From positions 21,038,151 to 21,102,150 of the forward strand of contig NC_135563.1 of the NCBI RefSeq assembly GCF_964340395.1: 64,000 nucleotides of DNA. Reading direction: 5' to 3'. Numbering within the stretch: position 1 is the stretch's first letter; every line of letters starts with the position of its first letter. Positions 50,518 to 60,768 of the stretch are shown here, piece by piece. The notes under the pieces were generated by a model. That model had not been told where the DNA came from, did no database searches, and worked only from the letters and a program-made list of their open reading frames with translations. This stretch comes from Glandiceps talaboti. Taxonomy: Eukaryota; Hemichordata; Enteropneusta; Spengelidae. Position numbers and translations under genes: made by a program.

Positions 50518-50760
50518 CTATTCTCCAACCATCATCAAATATTGCATCTTTGTAGTGCGGCCGAAGTCCATTCTCCTTCTCCTGTTGGATTTCTTGTTGC
50601 TAGTAGTAACCCTACTACTTGTACTGGATGTACTGGACTGACTGGATGTACTGGTAGTACTCTTTACTGACGCAGTTCTCGGTCTCAGTTCTTGGTCCAA
50701 AATTTCACCACCCACTACCATCGTTGAGTTGCTGGTTTTTGTGTAGGTTTCAGTATACAT
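50518..50760 (-). CDS. Orphan small basic Ser/Thr-rich protein, copy D (80 residues)
   Basis: MYTETYTKTSNSTMVVGGEIL, then DQELRPRTASVKS, the Ser/Thr tract, NKKSNRRRRMDF and the ending RTTKMQYLMMVGE. Relative to copy B the N-terminal segment is three codons shorter, an in-frame difference that suggests selection on the frame. Single exon. The ATG lies 108 bp downstream of a TATA box. The coding body is nearly identical to B and C, whereas the sequence downstream of the stop is unrelated, so the duplicated unit ends soon after the stop. Function unknown. The basic block and Ser tract could be phosphorylated, but that is inference. Confidence 0.75.
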   Translation of the reverse strand: MYTETYTKTSNSTMVVGGEILDQELRPRTASVKSTTSTSSQSSTSSTSSRVTTSNKKSNRRRRMDFGRTTKMQYLMMVGE

Positions 50761-50867
50761 GTTGAACTTGTTGAAGTGACTTTGGTCTTCTTGGTGAATT
50801 GTTCAAAGCTATGAAGCGTTCTTGTCAAGTTTCAAGTAGCTAATGACGAGACTACTGGTGGTTCCTC

Positions 50868-50961
50868 TATTTATATCCAACTTGTTTTTCAAAAGTCGAT
50901 CGTACGATATCATTAAGCAAACAACGTTCTTCTAAGCCACGCCACACCTGTCACTCAGTTG
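50868..50961 (-). promoter_or_regulatory. Core promoter of orphan copy D
   Basis: TATA box ATATAAATA (50868-50876), TCGTACGA (50900-50907) followed by a CTTTTGAAAAACAAG stretch like those of A and B, a diverged GTGTGGCGTGGCTT (about 50934-50947) and E-boxes CACCTG (50945-50950) and CAGTTG/CAACTG (50956-50961). Confidence 0.6.
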
Positions 50962-52818
50962 TCAACATGTTTTTCTGCCACCTGGTGATACCTCACGGGA
51001 CTGACGATTCATGCTAAGCAGAAACCAGTGTATATTTTAAACAAAGATTTATTAACTGATATTTTCATTTCCTCTTTTTATATCGACAGTTTAAATATTT
51101 ATTTTTAAGTACAGCAATTACAAAATTACTGTCCAGAAATTATAATTACCGCACATTTTAAAGTAATTTATGCTTGGTGGCCTAATGTCCAATTTGGTTC
51201 TGATGATTCAACTTTATGAATTTATTGTAATACTATTCACAATGAACAATGGGTGATGAAACAATCCTGCTTATGGCGTGTATTACAAATAATTAACGTT
51301 TTGATCTGCCACATTAACCCCAATAGCTCCAGTGTTGTACTTATTAAAATTTCACGTTTTTAAACGTTTTATTCATTTACTTTACAGTTCTTTTAAAGTT
51401 CCAAATCAGTTTAGCTTGTCGCACAGGTTGCAAACCATAACAACTCGATAACCCAAACCTATATTTACCTCCACAACGTTGGGATTTAGAGCTGGGTCAA
51501 GGTGACAGACATCGTTTATTTTCTTAGACTAGTTCTCTCCAGTTCGACAAAGCTAGGCCAAAATATTGATAGAACAATTGATAGAACGCAATTCAAGTTG
51601 ATGTTAATGAGATTGCTACATTATGTTCAAAGCTCGTCTCGCATTTTACTGAAGTGTGGTGTTGGTGTTATAGTGATAAATTTGATTTGCAACGGAAGTC
51701 ATATGTTAGACAAAGGAACATCAAACGGGAGTGGATGTGTGATGTACATCATGGTGTTCGCCTACCTGATTGACACACCTTACATGTAATACTAATAGAT
51801 GTGTAAACGTGGAGAATTAAACGTCCGATGACAGAACCTGTCAGTTATTATGACATGACCCATTAACCCCCACATCACCGTGTCTGGGTTACAGTACCAG
51901 AGTTGCCATTCAAAGTGTAACTTTGATATGAGACCTCACAGTGTAGTTGACTTGAATATTATTAAATGCAACAATGCAGAACAAAGCAGAAAAAAGAAAT
52001 TAATGGATATAATCGTCAATAAGGCTCACAACGACTTGATTCATTTCACCTTTATGTGTAAAATAGACTGTCAGTTACGTCGTGTCGTTCAGTGATCAAC
52101 CCTAAATCAGTTATATATGCTAGGAATTGTACCATTCACAGTCACAAAGTGGTAGATGATGGGGGGGGGGGGGTCGACGGGCTATTAAAATTTAATGAAG
52201 AAATTGCTCCCTTTTTTCTAACAATTCTAGATTCTTGTATACAACCTCATTCCACTATAGAATATATATTTACTATAGTGGTCTAAGATACAACACAGAA
52301 ACCATTGAGTATGAAACATTTTATCGGTACGAATTGGTTTGATTTGAAAATCTGGTATGTATGAATGAAATGGAGATGGAAGTTGTCATACTTGTGTATG
52401 ACTCCCATTACATGCAATGCAGTGATTATTCACGCCACATGTTTGCTACACTTATTAACGGTTTCTTATACTGGACTAGATAATAGCCTTAACTTACATT
52501 GTCGTTCATGTTGTTTTGACATGAAGAAATACCTATAACAGATAATAATCATCATTAACATCGATAAAACGAACACACCTCAATTTTTTTCGCAAATAAA
52601 TACATCGTTGTTACAGTGGAACAATGGCTCAGATGAACCTTTCCATTCAGTTTACAAGGTGAGAGATCAAATATATTCGGATAAACATCAGAAGAGGGAA
52701 AAGGGGAAAAAGTAGAGCGGACAAATAAAATGTGTTTGTGAGTGAAAAGTGAGTCGTCATCGACCATTGTGTGATTCAGATGGTAAGATCGTTAAATAAA
52801 TAAATGCTCACAAAGCAA

Positions 52819-53138
<320 letters not shown>

Positions 53139-53577
53139 CGCTTGGGCCTGGGCCTAAAGGTGGACTTGCCGCTAATCCCTCCATCCATAACCGTACCTAG
53201 ATTGTGAGGAATTTCAACTATATCGATGAGTGGCGCCACCAACCGAAACTTATAATACTAATGAGTAACGAGTAACGAGTGGTGTGAACCGTAAGGTCTG
53301 CAACAAACAGTCAATCCCCATGGCAACGTCGTAAACCACATGCCTCTTTACGGCACCATCTGAAACGTACACCAATGTACTCTGGCGTGCAAGAATGTTC
53401 CCATGACACATTACAGGCCTGACGTTTTCTCGTGGCTATAATGAATAGTTTGTCATGAACTGCCAATATACACTAACACATGTATAGTTCTAATGATTAA
53501 ATTATTTGTATGTATACATACAACAAAATCTGAATACCACTAAGTTGATCATTTTGTGACATACATGCACACAAGGG

Positions 53578-53591
53578 GACACACACACACT

Positions 53592-53650
<59 letters not shown>

Positions 53651-53672
53651 TCACTCACTCACTCACTCACAC
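53578..53672. repeat. CA to CACT microsatellite
   Basis: A CA tract passes into six CACT units. It lies in the intergenic region, just beyond the end of the first small heat-shock gene. Confidence 0.9.
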
Positions 53673-53731
53673 ACTTTATGATATATCGCGGAACAAGGAA
53701 GTATACTTTCATGTTACATTACTGGTATGGG

Positions 53732-53737
53732 TTTATT
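53732..53737 (-). terminator. Polyadenylation signal of the first small heat-shock gene
   Basis: TTTATT on the plus strand (AATAAA on the minus strand), about 325 bp beyond the stop codon at 54063. Confidence 0.5.
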
Positions 53738-54062
53738 TAAGTTAAATATGTCAGAACACAACTCATTCAAATACCCAGTACTTTAAAAAATGCATACATG
53801 TCACATGTTGCAAAAACTCACATTGAAATGAATAATCATAACAGATTTTCAAAATCAAATTGACATCACACGCTTATAAAAAATAGACTTCACGTCCTTT
53901 TGTACTACTTTCTCAAGCCTACAACAGCAATAAAGCTGAATCGTTCACTCTGTAGATGTAGACACATCATCTTTGTGTTAAAACAGAGAAGCCTCTATTG
54001 TTTCAATGATTACGGGTGTATGTATATATTTAGCAATTACTTCAATTTTCAGCAATGTCCAA

Positions 54063-54890
54063 TTACTGTTCATCACTTTTTGTTTCTGTGGACATTTCGT
54101 TCTCTTCGTTTGAAATGTCTTCAGTTTTCGATTTATCTTCAATTTCGGCTGTTTTCGGAAATGTTATTGGTATTATCCGTTCTCTTATCTTCCCGCTAGC
54201 AAGTCGTGGTGCTTCAATCGTAAGCAACCCATCTTCGTTCATCTTTGACTTCAATTCTGTGGCATCAACATTATCAGGCAGTGTATATGTGTGTCTGAAC
54301 TCTCTCTCGTCTGTGCTATAAACACCGTCACCGTGGTCCATCTCATTGGAGTACTTTCCAATTACAGTCACTTTATTGCCTTTAGCCATTAATTTCAAAT
54401 CTTCAGGTTTGAAGCTCTCAATGGCGATGGCAAGCCTGAAATTTTCAGGTGATTCCTTCGGATCGCAGGCCTCTTCATTGTCACCTTCCTGACCCGAACA
54501 TTCGCCTTCACTCATCGATGATTCGTTCGGTATTTTTTCTACCTCTGATGTTGCAGCTTCGTCCTTTTTTGCCTCTTCCCGCTGCTCTTCTAAATGTTCA
54601 CATTTGTTCTTATCGTCACCTTTACTCTCTGAACTATTTTCTTTCCTCCGTTCTCGTCTTCTCACAATTTGGCGTAAAGTGGGTATGACATTGGCTTCTG
54701 ATTCTTCTCTCAGCCAGTGATGACAGCAATCACTACTGTAATGGTCGTCTATTGCGGCTAGTTCGTCCATCAATGTGTCTATGCTACCCATTCGCCACCA
54801 TCGAGACGCATACGGGTGATATTTTCTAACCATAGTTAATCTTGGACGATGCACACCAAACGATGGTCTAGTAAACGTTATACTGGCCAT
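54063..54890 (-). CDS. Small heat-shock protein 1 (HSP20/alpha-crystallin family), 275 residues
   Basis: ATP-independent chaperone that holds unfolding proteins. Order: a basic/aromatic N-terminal region (MASITFTRPS...SRWWRMG), a CCHH cluster at residues 55-58, an Arg/Glu/Lys-rich low-complexity linker (about 75-145), the alpha-crystallin domain (about 150-230, with ENFRLAIAI, KPEDLKLMAKGNKVTVIGKY, the LPDNVDA turn and EDGLLTIEAP), the IPI form of the I-x-I motif at 240-242, and an acidic tail. Single exon. The frame is open to an ATG at 54989, but that codon lies only 3 bp below the TATA box and so before the expected transcription start. The ATG at 54890 (AAAATGG) also matches the N-terminus of the sister genes (MACIMIPTP). 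The long linker makes it larger than typical 150-220 residue members. Divergent partner of the gene at 55406. Confidence 0.92.
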   Translation of the reverse strand: MASITFTRPSFGVHRPRLTMVRKYHPYASRWWRMGSIDTLMDELAAIDDHYSSDCCHHWLREESEANVIPTLRQIVRRRERRKENSSESKGDDKNKCEHLEEQREEAKKDEAATSEVEKIPNESSMSEGECSGQEGDNEEACDPKESPENFRLAIAIESFKPEDLKLMAKGNKVTVIGKYSNEMDHGDGVYSTDEREFRHTYTLPDNVDATELKSKMNEDGLLTIEAPRLASGKIRERIIPITFPKTAEIEDKSKTEDISNEENEMSTETKSDEQ

Positions 54891-54991
54891 TTTAGTGTAT
54901 TTCTGTAATAGCGTTTGTGATTTCAGATACACAGGTGATCTCGCTCCAACAATTTTCGCAGTTGATTTGATGTCACCTTTCGAACCCACCC

Positions 54992-54998
54992 TTTATAT
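54992..54998 (-). promoter_or_regulatory. TATA box of small heat-shock gene 1
   Basis: GGATATAAAG on the minus strand, about 105 bp upstream of the chosen ATG at 54890. This sets the true start codon downstream of the ATG at 54989. Confidence 0.75.
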
Positions 54999-55035
54999 CC
55001 CCAATGAATTACATCTAGAAAATACAAGATAGCGC

Positions 55036-55089
55036 TTCGAGAATATTTGAGAACATTCTCGTATTGTCGAGGATGCGAATGTTCTCGAA
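55036..55089. promoter_or_regulatory. Heat-shock elements between the divergent small heat-shock genes
   Basis: Five units with exact 5 bp spacing: TTC (55036), GAA (55041), TTT (55046), GAA (55051), TTC (55056). A second group GAA (55077), TTC (55082), GAA (55087) follows. This is a near-perfect binding site for trimeric HSF1. It lies 40 bp upstream of the TATA box of gene 1 and about 215 bp upstream of that of gene 2, so it may serve both. Confidence 0.85.
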
Positions 55090-56470
55090 GTGATAACGCC
55101 ATCAGTGCTTTCAATCACCTGACACTATTGTTTTTTAAAGGGTTTCTCGTCTGAGGGCGCTACTTCACACATGGAGGAAATGAAAACAAACACATAAACA
55201 TAATAATTCTAGTAGTTTCTGCAAAGTCCGCGATCGGCGAACTGCATGAATAAGCTTTTTCTTATGAAATCGCGAATTATCGAGAACATCCGACGAAAAT
55301 GTATAAAAGCACCAAATCAGATACATTGGTCATTCAATTCAGAAAGTTAAAAGCTTTGACACTACCTGAGAAAACAAAGTTTACCTGACCAAACACTTCG
55401 TCGAGATGGCCTGTATTATGATTCCGACACCATACTTTGTCCAGCCGAGACCGGTTGGAGTCTGTACCGTACGAAGATACAATCCACATCGTAGACGAGT
55501 ACAAGTGAGGCGTCCTGATAGCCTACTTAGTGCGTTACTTGGTATCAATGATAGCTACCATTCCTATGGTGGATGGGATGAACTGCCACTTCATCTACTG
55601 CAAGCCAGTTTACTTCGTCATATCCTAGCCAACCGTGACAAAGAGGGTACGAAAGAGAAGGAGGGTGAAAAGTCGTCTGCAGCAGCAGAATGTGACCCGA
55701 CAAGTGGATGCAAATCAAATTGCCCAGGAGCATGTGGTTGTGGCTGTCCTGAAAATTCTACTTCACCAACTGAAAGCAAAGACAAAACCACCTGTGACAG
55801 TAGCTGTCCTGGTGCATGTGGATGCGGTTGTCCCGAACAGGCCGAATCTGAAGTGTCCGAACAAGGCACAGAAACCACCGATCTATCCGAGACACCCGAA
55901 AACTTCAGTCTAGTTTTGCGTGTTGGTAACCTTAAGCCTGAAAACCTGAAAGTGTCGGTGAAGAGTGGTTATCTTGTTGTAAGTGGAAAGTACAGCCGTG
56001 AAGTTCACCTTGGTCTTGGGATGTACAGTACCGAAGAACGTCATATTAGACGTAGTTTCCCACTGCCTGACAACGTCAATGTTGAAGAACTGACGTCCAA
56101 ACTGGACGAGAACGGACTGCTGAAATTTGAAGCCCCTCTTCTGGCCGTAGAAACACCAAAAGAACGTACAATACCAATCACTACAGCGAAGCCAGTAGAG
56201 AGTGAGAACGCAGCAGGTTCCAGTGAAGAGACGGCAGAACTAAAGGAAACAGAAGGTACGACAGAAGCTGTTGAGACCCCAGAGACAGTGGAACCGACAT
56301 CAGATGTTACGACAGAAGATGTGGAGACCACAGAGACAATGGAGCCGACAACAGACGGCGCTGATGTCGAGAACACAGAAATTAAAGAGCAAACGGAGAC
56401 TGTCGAAGTGACGTCGACACCAGAGCCAACAGAAGTTGTACGAAAGGAATCAGACAACCCTGAAGCAACC
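55041..56470 (+). repeat. Left arm of an inverted duplication containing small heat-shock gene 2
   Basis: Pairs with 59700-61157. Shared: heat-shock elements, the flanking GGGCGCTAC segment, TATA box, 5' leader and most of the coding sequence. From about 55271 through the domain-coding part the arms are almost identical. Upstream of 55260 they differ often, and in the last 100 codons they differ by indels. Confidence 0.9.
55274..55309 (+). promoter_or_regulatory. Proximal heat-shock element and TATA box of small heat-shock gene 2
   Basis: GAA (55274), ATC, GAA (55284), TCC form an imperfect 5 bp-spaced element, followed by TATAAAAG (55302-55309). The ATG at 55406 is about 100 bp downstream. 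Confidence 0.7.
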
Positions 56471-56560
56471 ACTGAAAAGGAAAAGAGTGAATCAACCGAA
56501 GAAGTCGAGATACACGAAGACTCAGCAGAAGACAACGACAAACCAATCATTGAAAATTAA
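55406..56560 (+). CDS. Small heat-shock protein 2 with a Cys-repeat insert (384 residues)
   Basis: HSP20 family chaperone. Order: N-terminal region (MACIMIPTPYF, basic RRYNPHRRRVQVRR at 23-36, hydrophobic SLLSALLG and LPLHLLQASLLRHIL), a Lys/Glu linker, a Cys-rich insert at 96-142, the alpha-crystallin domain at about 164-246 (ENFSLVLRVG, KPENLKVSVKSGYLVVSGKY, LPDNVNVEELTSKLDENGLL), the IPI motif at 256-258, and a Thr/Glu-rich acidic tail of about 120 residues. The insert holds two copies of C-x3-C-PGA-C-G-C-G-C-PE (Cys 102, 106, 110, 112, 114 and 130, 134, 138, 140, 142) plus Cys 96. The clustering resembles metallothionein-type metal ligands; function inferred only. Start: first ATG after the TATA box, shared with gene 3. 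Intronless and probably heat-induced. Confidence 0.93.
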   Translation: MACIMIPTPYFVQPRPVGVCTVRRYNPHRRRVQVRRPDSLLSALLGINDSYHSYGGWDELPLHLLQASLLRHILANRDKEGTKEKEGEKSSAAAECDPTSGCKSNCPGACGCGCPENSTSPTESKDKTTCDSSCPGACGCGCPEQAESEVSEQGTETTDLSETPENFSLVLRVGNLKPENLKVSVKSGYLVVSGKYSREVHLGLGMYSTEERHIRRSFPLPDNVNVEELTSKLDENGLLKFEAPLLAVETPKERTIPITTAKPVESENAAGSSEETAELKETEGTTEAVETPETVEPTSDVTTEDVETTETMEPTTDGADVENTEIKEQTETVEVTSTPEPTEVVRKESDNPEATTEKEKSESTEEVEIHEDSAEDNDKPIIEN

Positions 56561-56883
56561 TGTGACTCTTGTTATGTTGTGTTGATACATTTCATAGACT
56601 TTGTAAAAAGAAAGTTATGAAAATTTACTGGGTGCAGTTCTCTTTAGATCAAATAGATGCGACTGTTTCTTAGCTTTAGAATATGTACGATTTGTGCAGT
56701 TTTCCATAATATGTTATGGAGTTTTAGCTTAATGAAGTATTTAATCAATATTACATTTTGTTACTGGATTTGAAAAATGTTATTGTCAAATTATTTATTA
56801 TTTTGGAGATCAAAACTATTGAAATTGTTATACTTTTATAAAGGTCGAGCTAAATTTTACACTCGTATGTCTTCATGTAATTT

Positions 56884-56889
56884 AATAAA
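56884..56889 (+). terminator. Polyadenylation signal of small heat-shock gene 2
   Basis: AATAAA about 325 bp after the stop codon. Confidence 0.65.
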
Positions 56890-56991
56890 AAACAATCAAC
56901 TGAAAACTGAATCATGTTTGCTTTTTTGTAATATTCTTACCGTAATTGTTTCTTGATTTGCTGTTGAGGTCCATATGCTTCACCCCGTGCG

Positions 56992-56992
<1 letters not shown>

Positions 56993-57025
<33 letters not shown>

Positions 57026-57069
57026 TGTATGTATGTATGTATGTATGTATGTATGTGTGTGTGTATGTA

Positions 57070-57108
<39 letters not shown>

Positions 57109-57282
57109 ATGGATGGATGGATGGGTGTGTCTGTCTGTGTGTGTATGTATGTATGTATGCATGCATGCATGCATGCATGTATGTATGTATGTATGTATGT
57201 ATGTATGTATGCATGTATGTATGTATGTATGTATGTATGTATGTATGTATGTATGTATGTATGCATGCATGTGCGCGCGCAT
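56993..57282. repeat. TATG/TG/GGAT/CATG composite microsatellite
   Basis: TATG, TG, GGAT, TG, TATG, GCAT and TATG blocks in order, ending in GCGC. It lies in the spacer between the arms of the inverted duplication; long frames on both strands are artefacts. Confidence 0.95.
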
Positions 57283-59100
57283 CGGTACAACTCAACTGAT
57301 ATATTTTGCATGTCAGCATGGGGTTGGTACTGAATGAACGTGAATGACGTGTTGGCATGATGTATAGTTACGTTCTCCCCAAATACTCCATAGTAATACT
57401 CCTGAAATAAGCACTAACAATTGGCAAGTCATCATGGCTATGCAACAACACAGTCGTCAACAAAATGCCAAACCTGTGTTTGTGTTAAGGTGTCCGTCGA
57501 TGGTGAATTGGTACTGTATACGCATAGGGGCGTGTAGTATTTCTTAGATTGTTGTTTTCCTGGTCTACAGACTAAATATAACAACCTTTTGACTATATAT
57601 TCCTACCTGTAAGGAAAAAACAGTATGATTTCTACTAGTATAGAGATTGATACATTTGTAGCAGCAGGATTCGTTCAATATTTTCTTAAGAAAACGGCAA
57701 TCCAGGGCGGCAATCTAAGCATTAATACGTGCCCGTGTGTATACGTACCCTTCCGCGATAACAAAATAGTTGCAGTTGATAAAATGTGCCATTGTTTGCA
57801 TATGTTTGTCGCAGCATGACTAGACAATTATGAAACCGACTTGCAGTACAATTACTCTTACTATTATAAGCAATTCAGACATCCGCCCTGATGATTATTT
57901 GTATCACAAACAGATACCCGCCATTGATCCAAACTGTATAACACGAGTTTTGCTATTCCATTCACTAAAACGTCTGATATAAGCCCTGTCCAGATGTGGA
58001 ATGTTTTATCTCTTCAAAATCGGTTCTCCTGCAGATGTTCCCGCATGTACTTACATACCTGAAACCGAGAGGTTGAGTTCCCATCAAGTCGAAGTAAATT
58101 GACTCAGAAGCAAAAGTGAATCTATTCAAATACATTGCTCAGTTTTCTCATGGGGAACGTTCATTTTAAACTGGTTTCGAATCGATTCACGTGGGGACAG
58201 GGCTATAGTTTGTATAATGATTTCATGTATTATTGTCTTGTATCATGACATTGTCTATAGTTTTAGTTAAGTTATATAGGTGTGCAGTATCTGTCATGTG
58301 ATGTACAGTATGGTCAGGAAACACTTTAATCGAATAATATGATTGTGAAGTTATTAAGTATAAATAGTATCTCAAGGAAATGTATTTCCATTTTCACCCC
58401 ATCGACATTGACCTCACTGACATTGACCCATGAGATCAAGTAGACTGGATGCAGAAACACAGTTATTCCTTGTCTATGGTTTGACCGATGACCCAGACTT
58501 GGTTTACATCGGTGTAACTGACAGCATGGGGTAACTTGTCAGAAGACAAGAATACAACCAGTGAAAAAAAACCCGGTGCGTTTGCTTGCGTTGAGTTGGA
58601 GAGTAAATAACGTGAATGTTTGACATGTGTTCTTCTTAACTATCGTGTATCTCATTGGGATATAATTCAGGCGATACAACTTTAGATAAGTCCACCCAAA
58701 CCATAGACGTCGCCAACGTCTCACCCCATACATATTCATGCCTTTCAATTACCCATCTAGGTGACTGCCAATATGTACGAACTCATTTTCAAAGGCTGGA
58801 AGGTAGAATTCCCCCTTTTTATGTCATGACTCCCAATGAATAAAAACTGAATATCGATTTGAGAACACTCATAATTTTGATGGTGTACTTAACAGTTATG
58901 TAAAAGTTTCAATGTTTATATATGAATAATATGACGTAGTGGTCAGAGGTGTGGCCAAAAAATGGTCCAAAGAAAGAAATGGGGTGAAAATATTTAGAAT
59001 AAAAGAGAATAGAATAGAATAGTTTTGAAATTAGGAATGGAGAAATATAATGAAAAATGTGAGACAGAAAGAAGAAACATTAATTTTACAGTTCAATAAT
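57283..59100. other. Spacer of the inverted duplication, no gene seen
   Basis: Unique AT-rich sequence with short, unsupported frames. Together with the microsatellite it separates two oppositely oriented gene copies that converge on it. Confidence 0.6.
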
Positions 59101-59106
59101 TTTATT
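59101..59106 (-). terminator. Polyadenylation signal of small heat-shock gene 3
   Basis: TTTATT on the plus strand (AATAAA on the minus strand), about 545 bp after the stop codon at 59650. Confidence 0.5.
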
Positions 59107-59381
59107 ATAACCAATAACATAAATATAAATATCTTGTGTAAGTTACACAATGGAAGTTGTGTATTGAATATAATTAGCAATAACATACAAGGTTGTGTCA
59201 ACTTATACGTGTAATTAAATTACGGTATCAACACAAAGATACTTGAACACAATGTAGTTGCATGATAATACGTAGATAGCAAAGCTTTAAATTTATGTAA
59301 ATGTTGTCAACTCTTATTATTGCCAAGTATTTAACTGCCAGATGTGGTCCTATATGATACACAGTGATACCACAGACTACT

Positions 59382-59404
59382 CCTGCTGCTGCTGCTGCTG
59401 CTGC
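59382..59404. repeat. CTG trinucleotide repeat
   Basis: About seven CTG units, probably within the 3' UTR of small heat-shock gene 3 if its signal at 59101 is used; on that strand the repeat reads CAG. Confidence 0.85.
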
Positions 59405-59649
59405 TAGTAAAATGGACACATGCGGTTGAAATTATTTATATAATCCATGATTACCAATACGATGTTGATGTAAAAGTAATTGAGAAATTCGATTTCTCTC
59501 AAATTTACAGAACAAATGTTAATGCAATTTTAAAAATATCTCTAAAGAAGATTGGCAAATATTAGACGTATTATTCTTGTAAACAATGGACAATTTCCAA
59601 ATGCAATGTTGTTATTGAAATGTCAAACAGCAAAATCAAATGTCAAGAA

Positions 59650-60768
59650 TTAATTGTCAGCATGTTCTTCATGTCCTTCCGCCGAGTCTTCGGGTGTATC
59701 GCCTTCCTCGGTTGATTCAGCGTTATCTGATTTCTCTTGTATAATTTCTGTTGACTCTGGTGTCACCTCAACAGTCTCCGTTTGCTCTTTAATTTCTGTC
59801 TTCTCGTCATCAGCGCTGACTGTTGTCGGCTCCACTGTCTCTGTGGTCTCCACATCTTCTGTCGTAACATCTGATGTCGGTTCCACTGTCTCTGTGGTCT
59901 CCACTGCTTCTGTCGTACCTTCTGTTTTCCTTAGTTCTGTCGTCTCTTCACTGGAACCTGCTGCGTTCTCACTCTCTACTGGCTTCGCTGTAGTGATTGG
60001 TATTGTACGTTCTTTTGGTGTTTCTACGGCCAGAAGAGGGGCTTCAAATTTAAGCAGTCCGTTCTCGTCCAGTTTTGACGTCAGTTCTTCAACATTGACG
60101 TTGTCAGGCAGTGGGAAACTACGTCTAATGTGGCGTTCTTCGGTACTGTACATCCCAAGACCAAGGTGAACTTCACGGCTGTACTTTCCACTTACAACAA
60201 GATAACCACTCTTCACCGACACTTTCAGGTTTTCAGGCTTAAGGCTACCAACACGTAAAACTAGACTGAAGTTTTCGGGTGTCTCGGATAGATCGGTGGT
60301 TTCTGTGCCTTGTTCGGACACTTCAGATTCGGCCTGTTCGGGACAGCCGCATCCACATGCACCAGGACAGCTACTGTCACAGGTAGTTTTCTCTTTGCTT
60401 TCAGTTGGTGAAGTAGAATTTTCAGGACAGCCACAGCCACATGCTCCTGGGCAATTTGATTTGCAACCACTTGTCGGGTCACATTCTGCTGCAGCAGACG
60501 ACTTTTCACCCTCCTTCTCATTCGTACCCTCTTTGTCACAGTTGGCTAGGATATGACGAAGTAAACTGGCTTGCAGTAGATGAAGTGGCAGTTCATCCCA
60601 TCCACCATAGGAATGGTAGCTATCATTGATACCAAGTAACGCACTAAGTAGGCTATCAGGACGCCTCACTTGTACTCGTCTACGATGTGGATTGTATCTT
60701 CGTACGGTACAGACTCCAACCGGTCTCGGCTGGACAAAGTATGGTGTCGGAATCATAATACAGGCCAT
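59650..60768 (-). CDS. Small heat-shock protein 3, near-identical inverted copy of gene 2 (372 residues)
   Basis: Same order of parts as gene 2: N-terminal region, two-unit Cys-repeat insert (96-142), alpha-crystallin domain (about 164-246), IPI motif (256-258) and Thr/Glu tail. Over the first 260 or so residues I count only four differences from gene 2: R77C, K83N, D126E and N175S. The tails then diverge by substitutions and indels. Both Cys-repeat units are intact, and R77C adds one more Cys. The promoter is conserved to the base around the TATA box. Gene 2 and gene 3 converge tail to tail. Such near-identity beside a diverged distal promoter suggests gene conversion between the copies, or selection plus a recent exchange. 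Intronless and probably heat-induced. Confidence 0.93.
   Translation of the reverse strand: MACIMIPTPYFVQPRPVGVCTVRRYNPHRRRVQVRRPDSLLSALLGINDSYHSYGGWDELPLHLLQASLLRHILANCDKEGTNEKEGEKSSAAAECDPTSGCKSNCPGACGCGCPENSTSPTESKEKTTCDSSCPGACGCGCPEQAESEVSEQGTETTDLSETPENFSLVLRVGSLKPENLKVSVKSGYLVVSGKYSREVHLGLGMYSTEERHIRRSFPLPDNVNVEELTSKLDENGLLKFEAPLLAVETPKERTIPITTAKPVESENAAGSSEETTELRKTEGTTEAVETTETVEPTSDVTTEDVETTETVEPTTVSADDEKTEIKEQTETVEVTPESTEIIQEKSDNAESTEEGDTPEDSAEGHEEHADN

Noticed and set aside
54891-54989. 33-residue N-terminal extension of small heat-shock protein 1
   Set aside because: The ATG at 54989 lies right at the TATA box, before the expected transcription start, and the extension is not shared with genes 2 and 3.
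56041-56550. 169-codon antisense frame over small heat-shock gene 2, and its counterpart at 59654-60169
   Set aside because: Shadow of the Thr/Glu-rich tail and domain on the other strand; Ser/Val-rich low complexity with no independent support.
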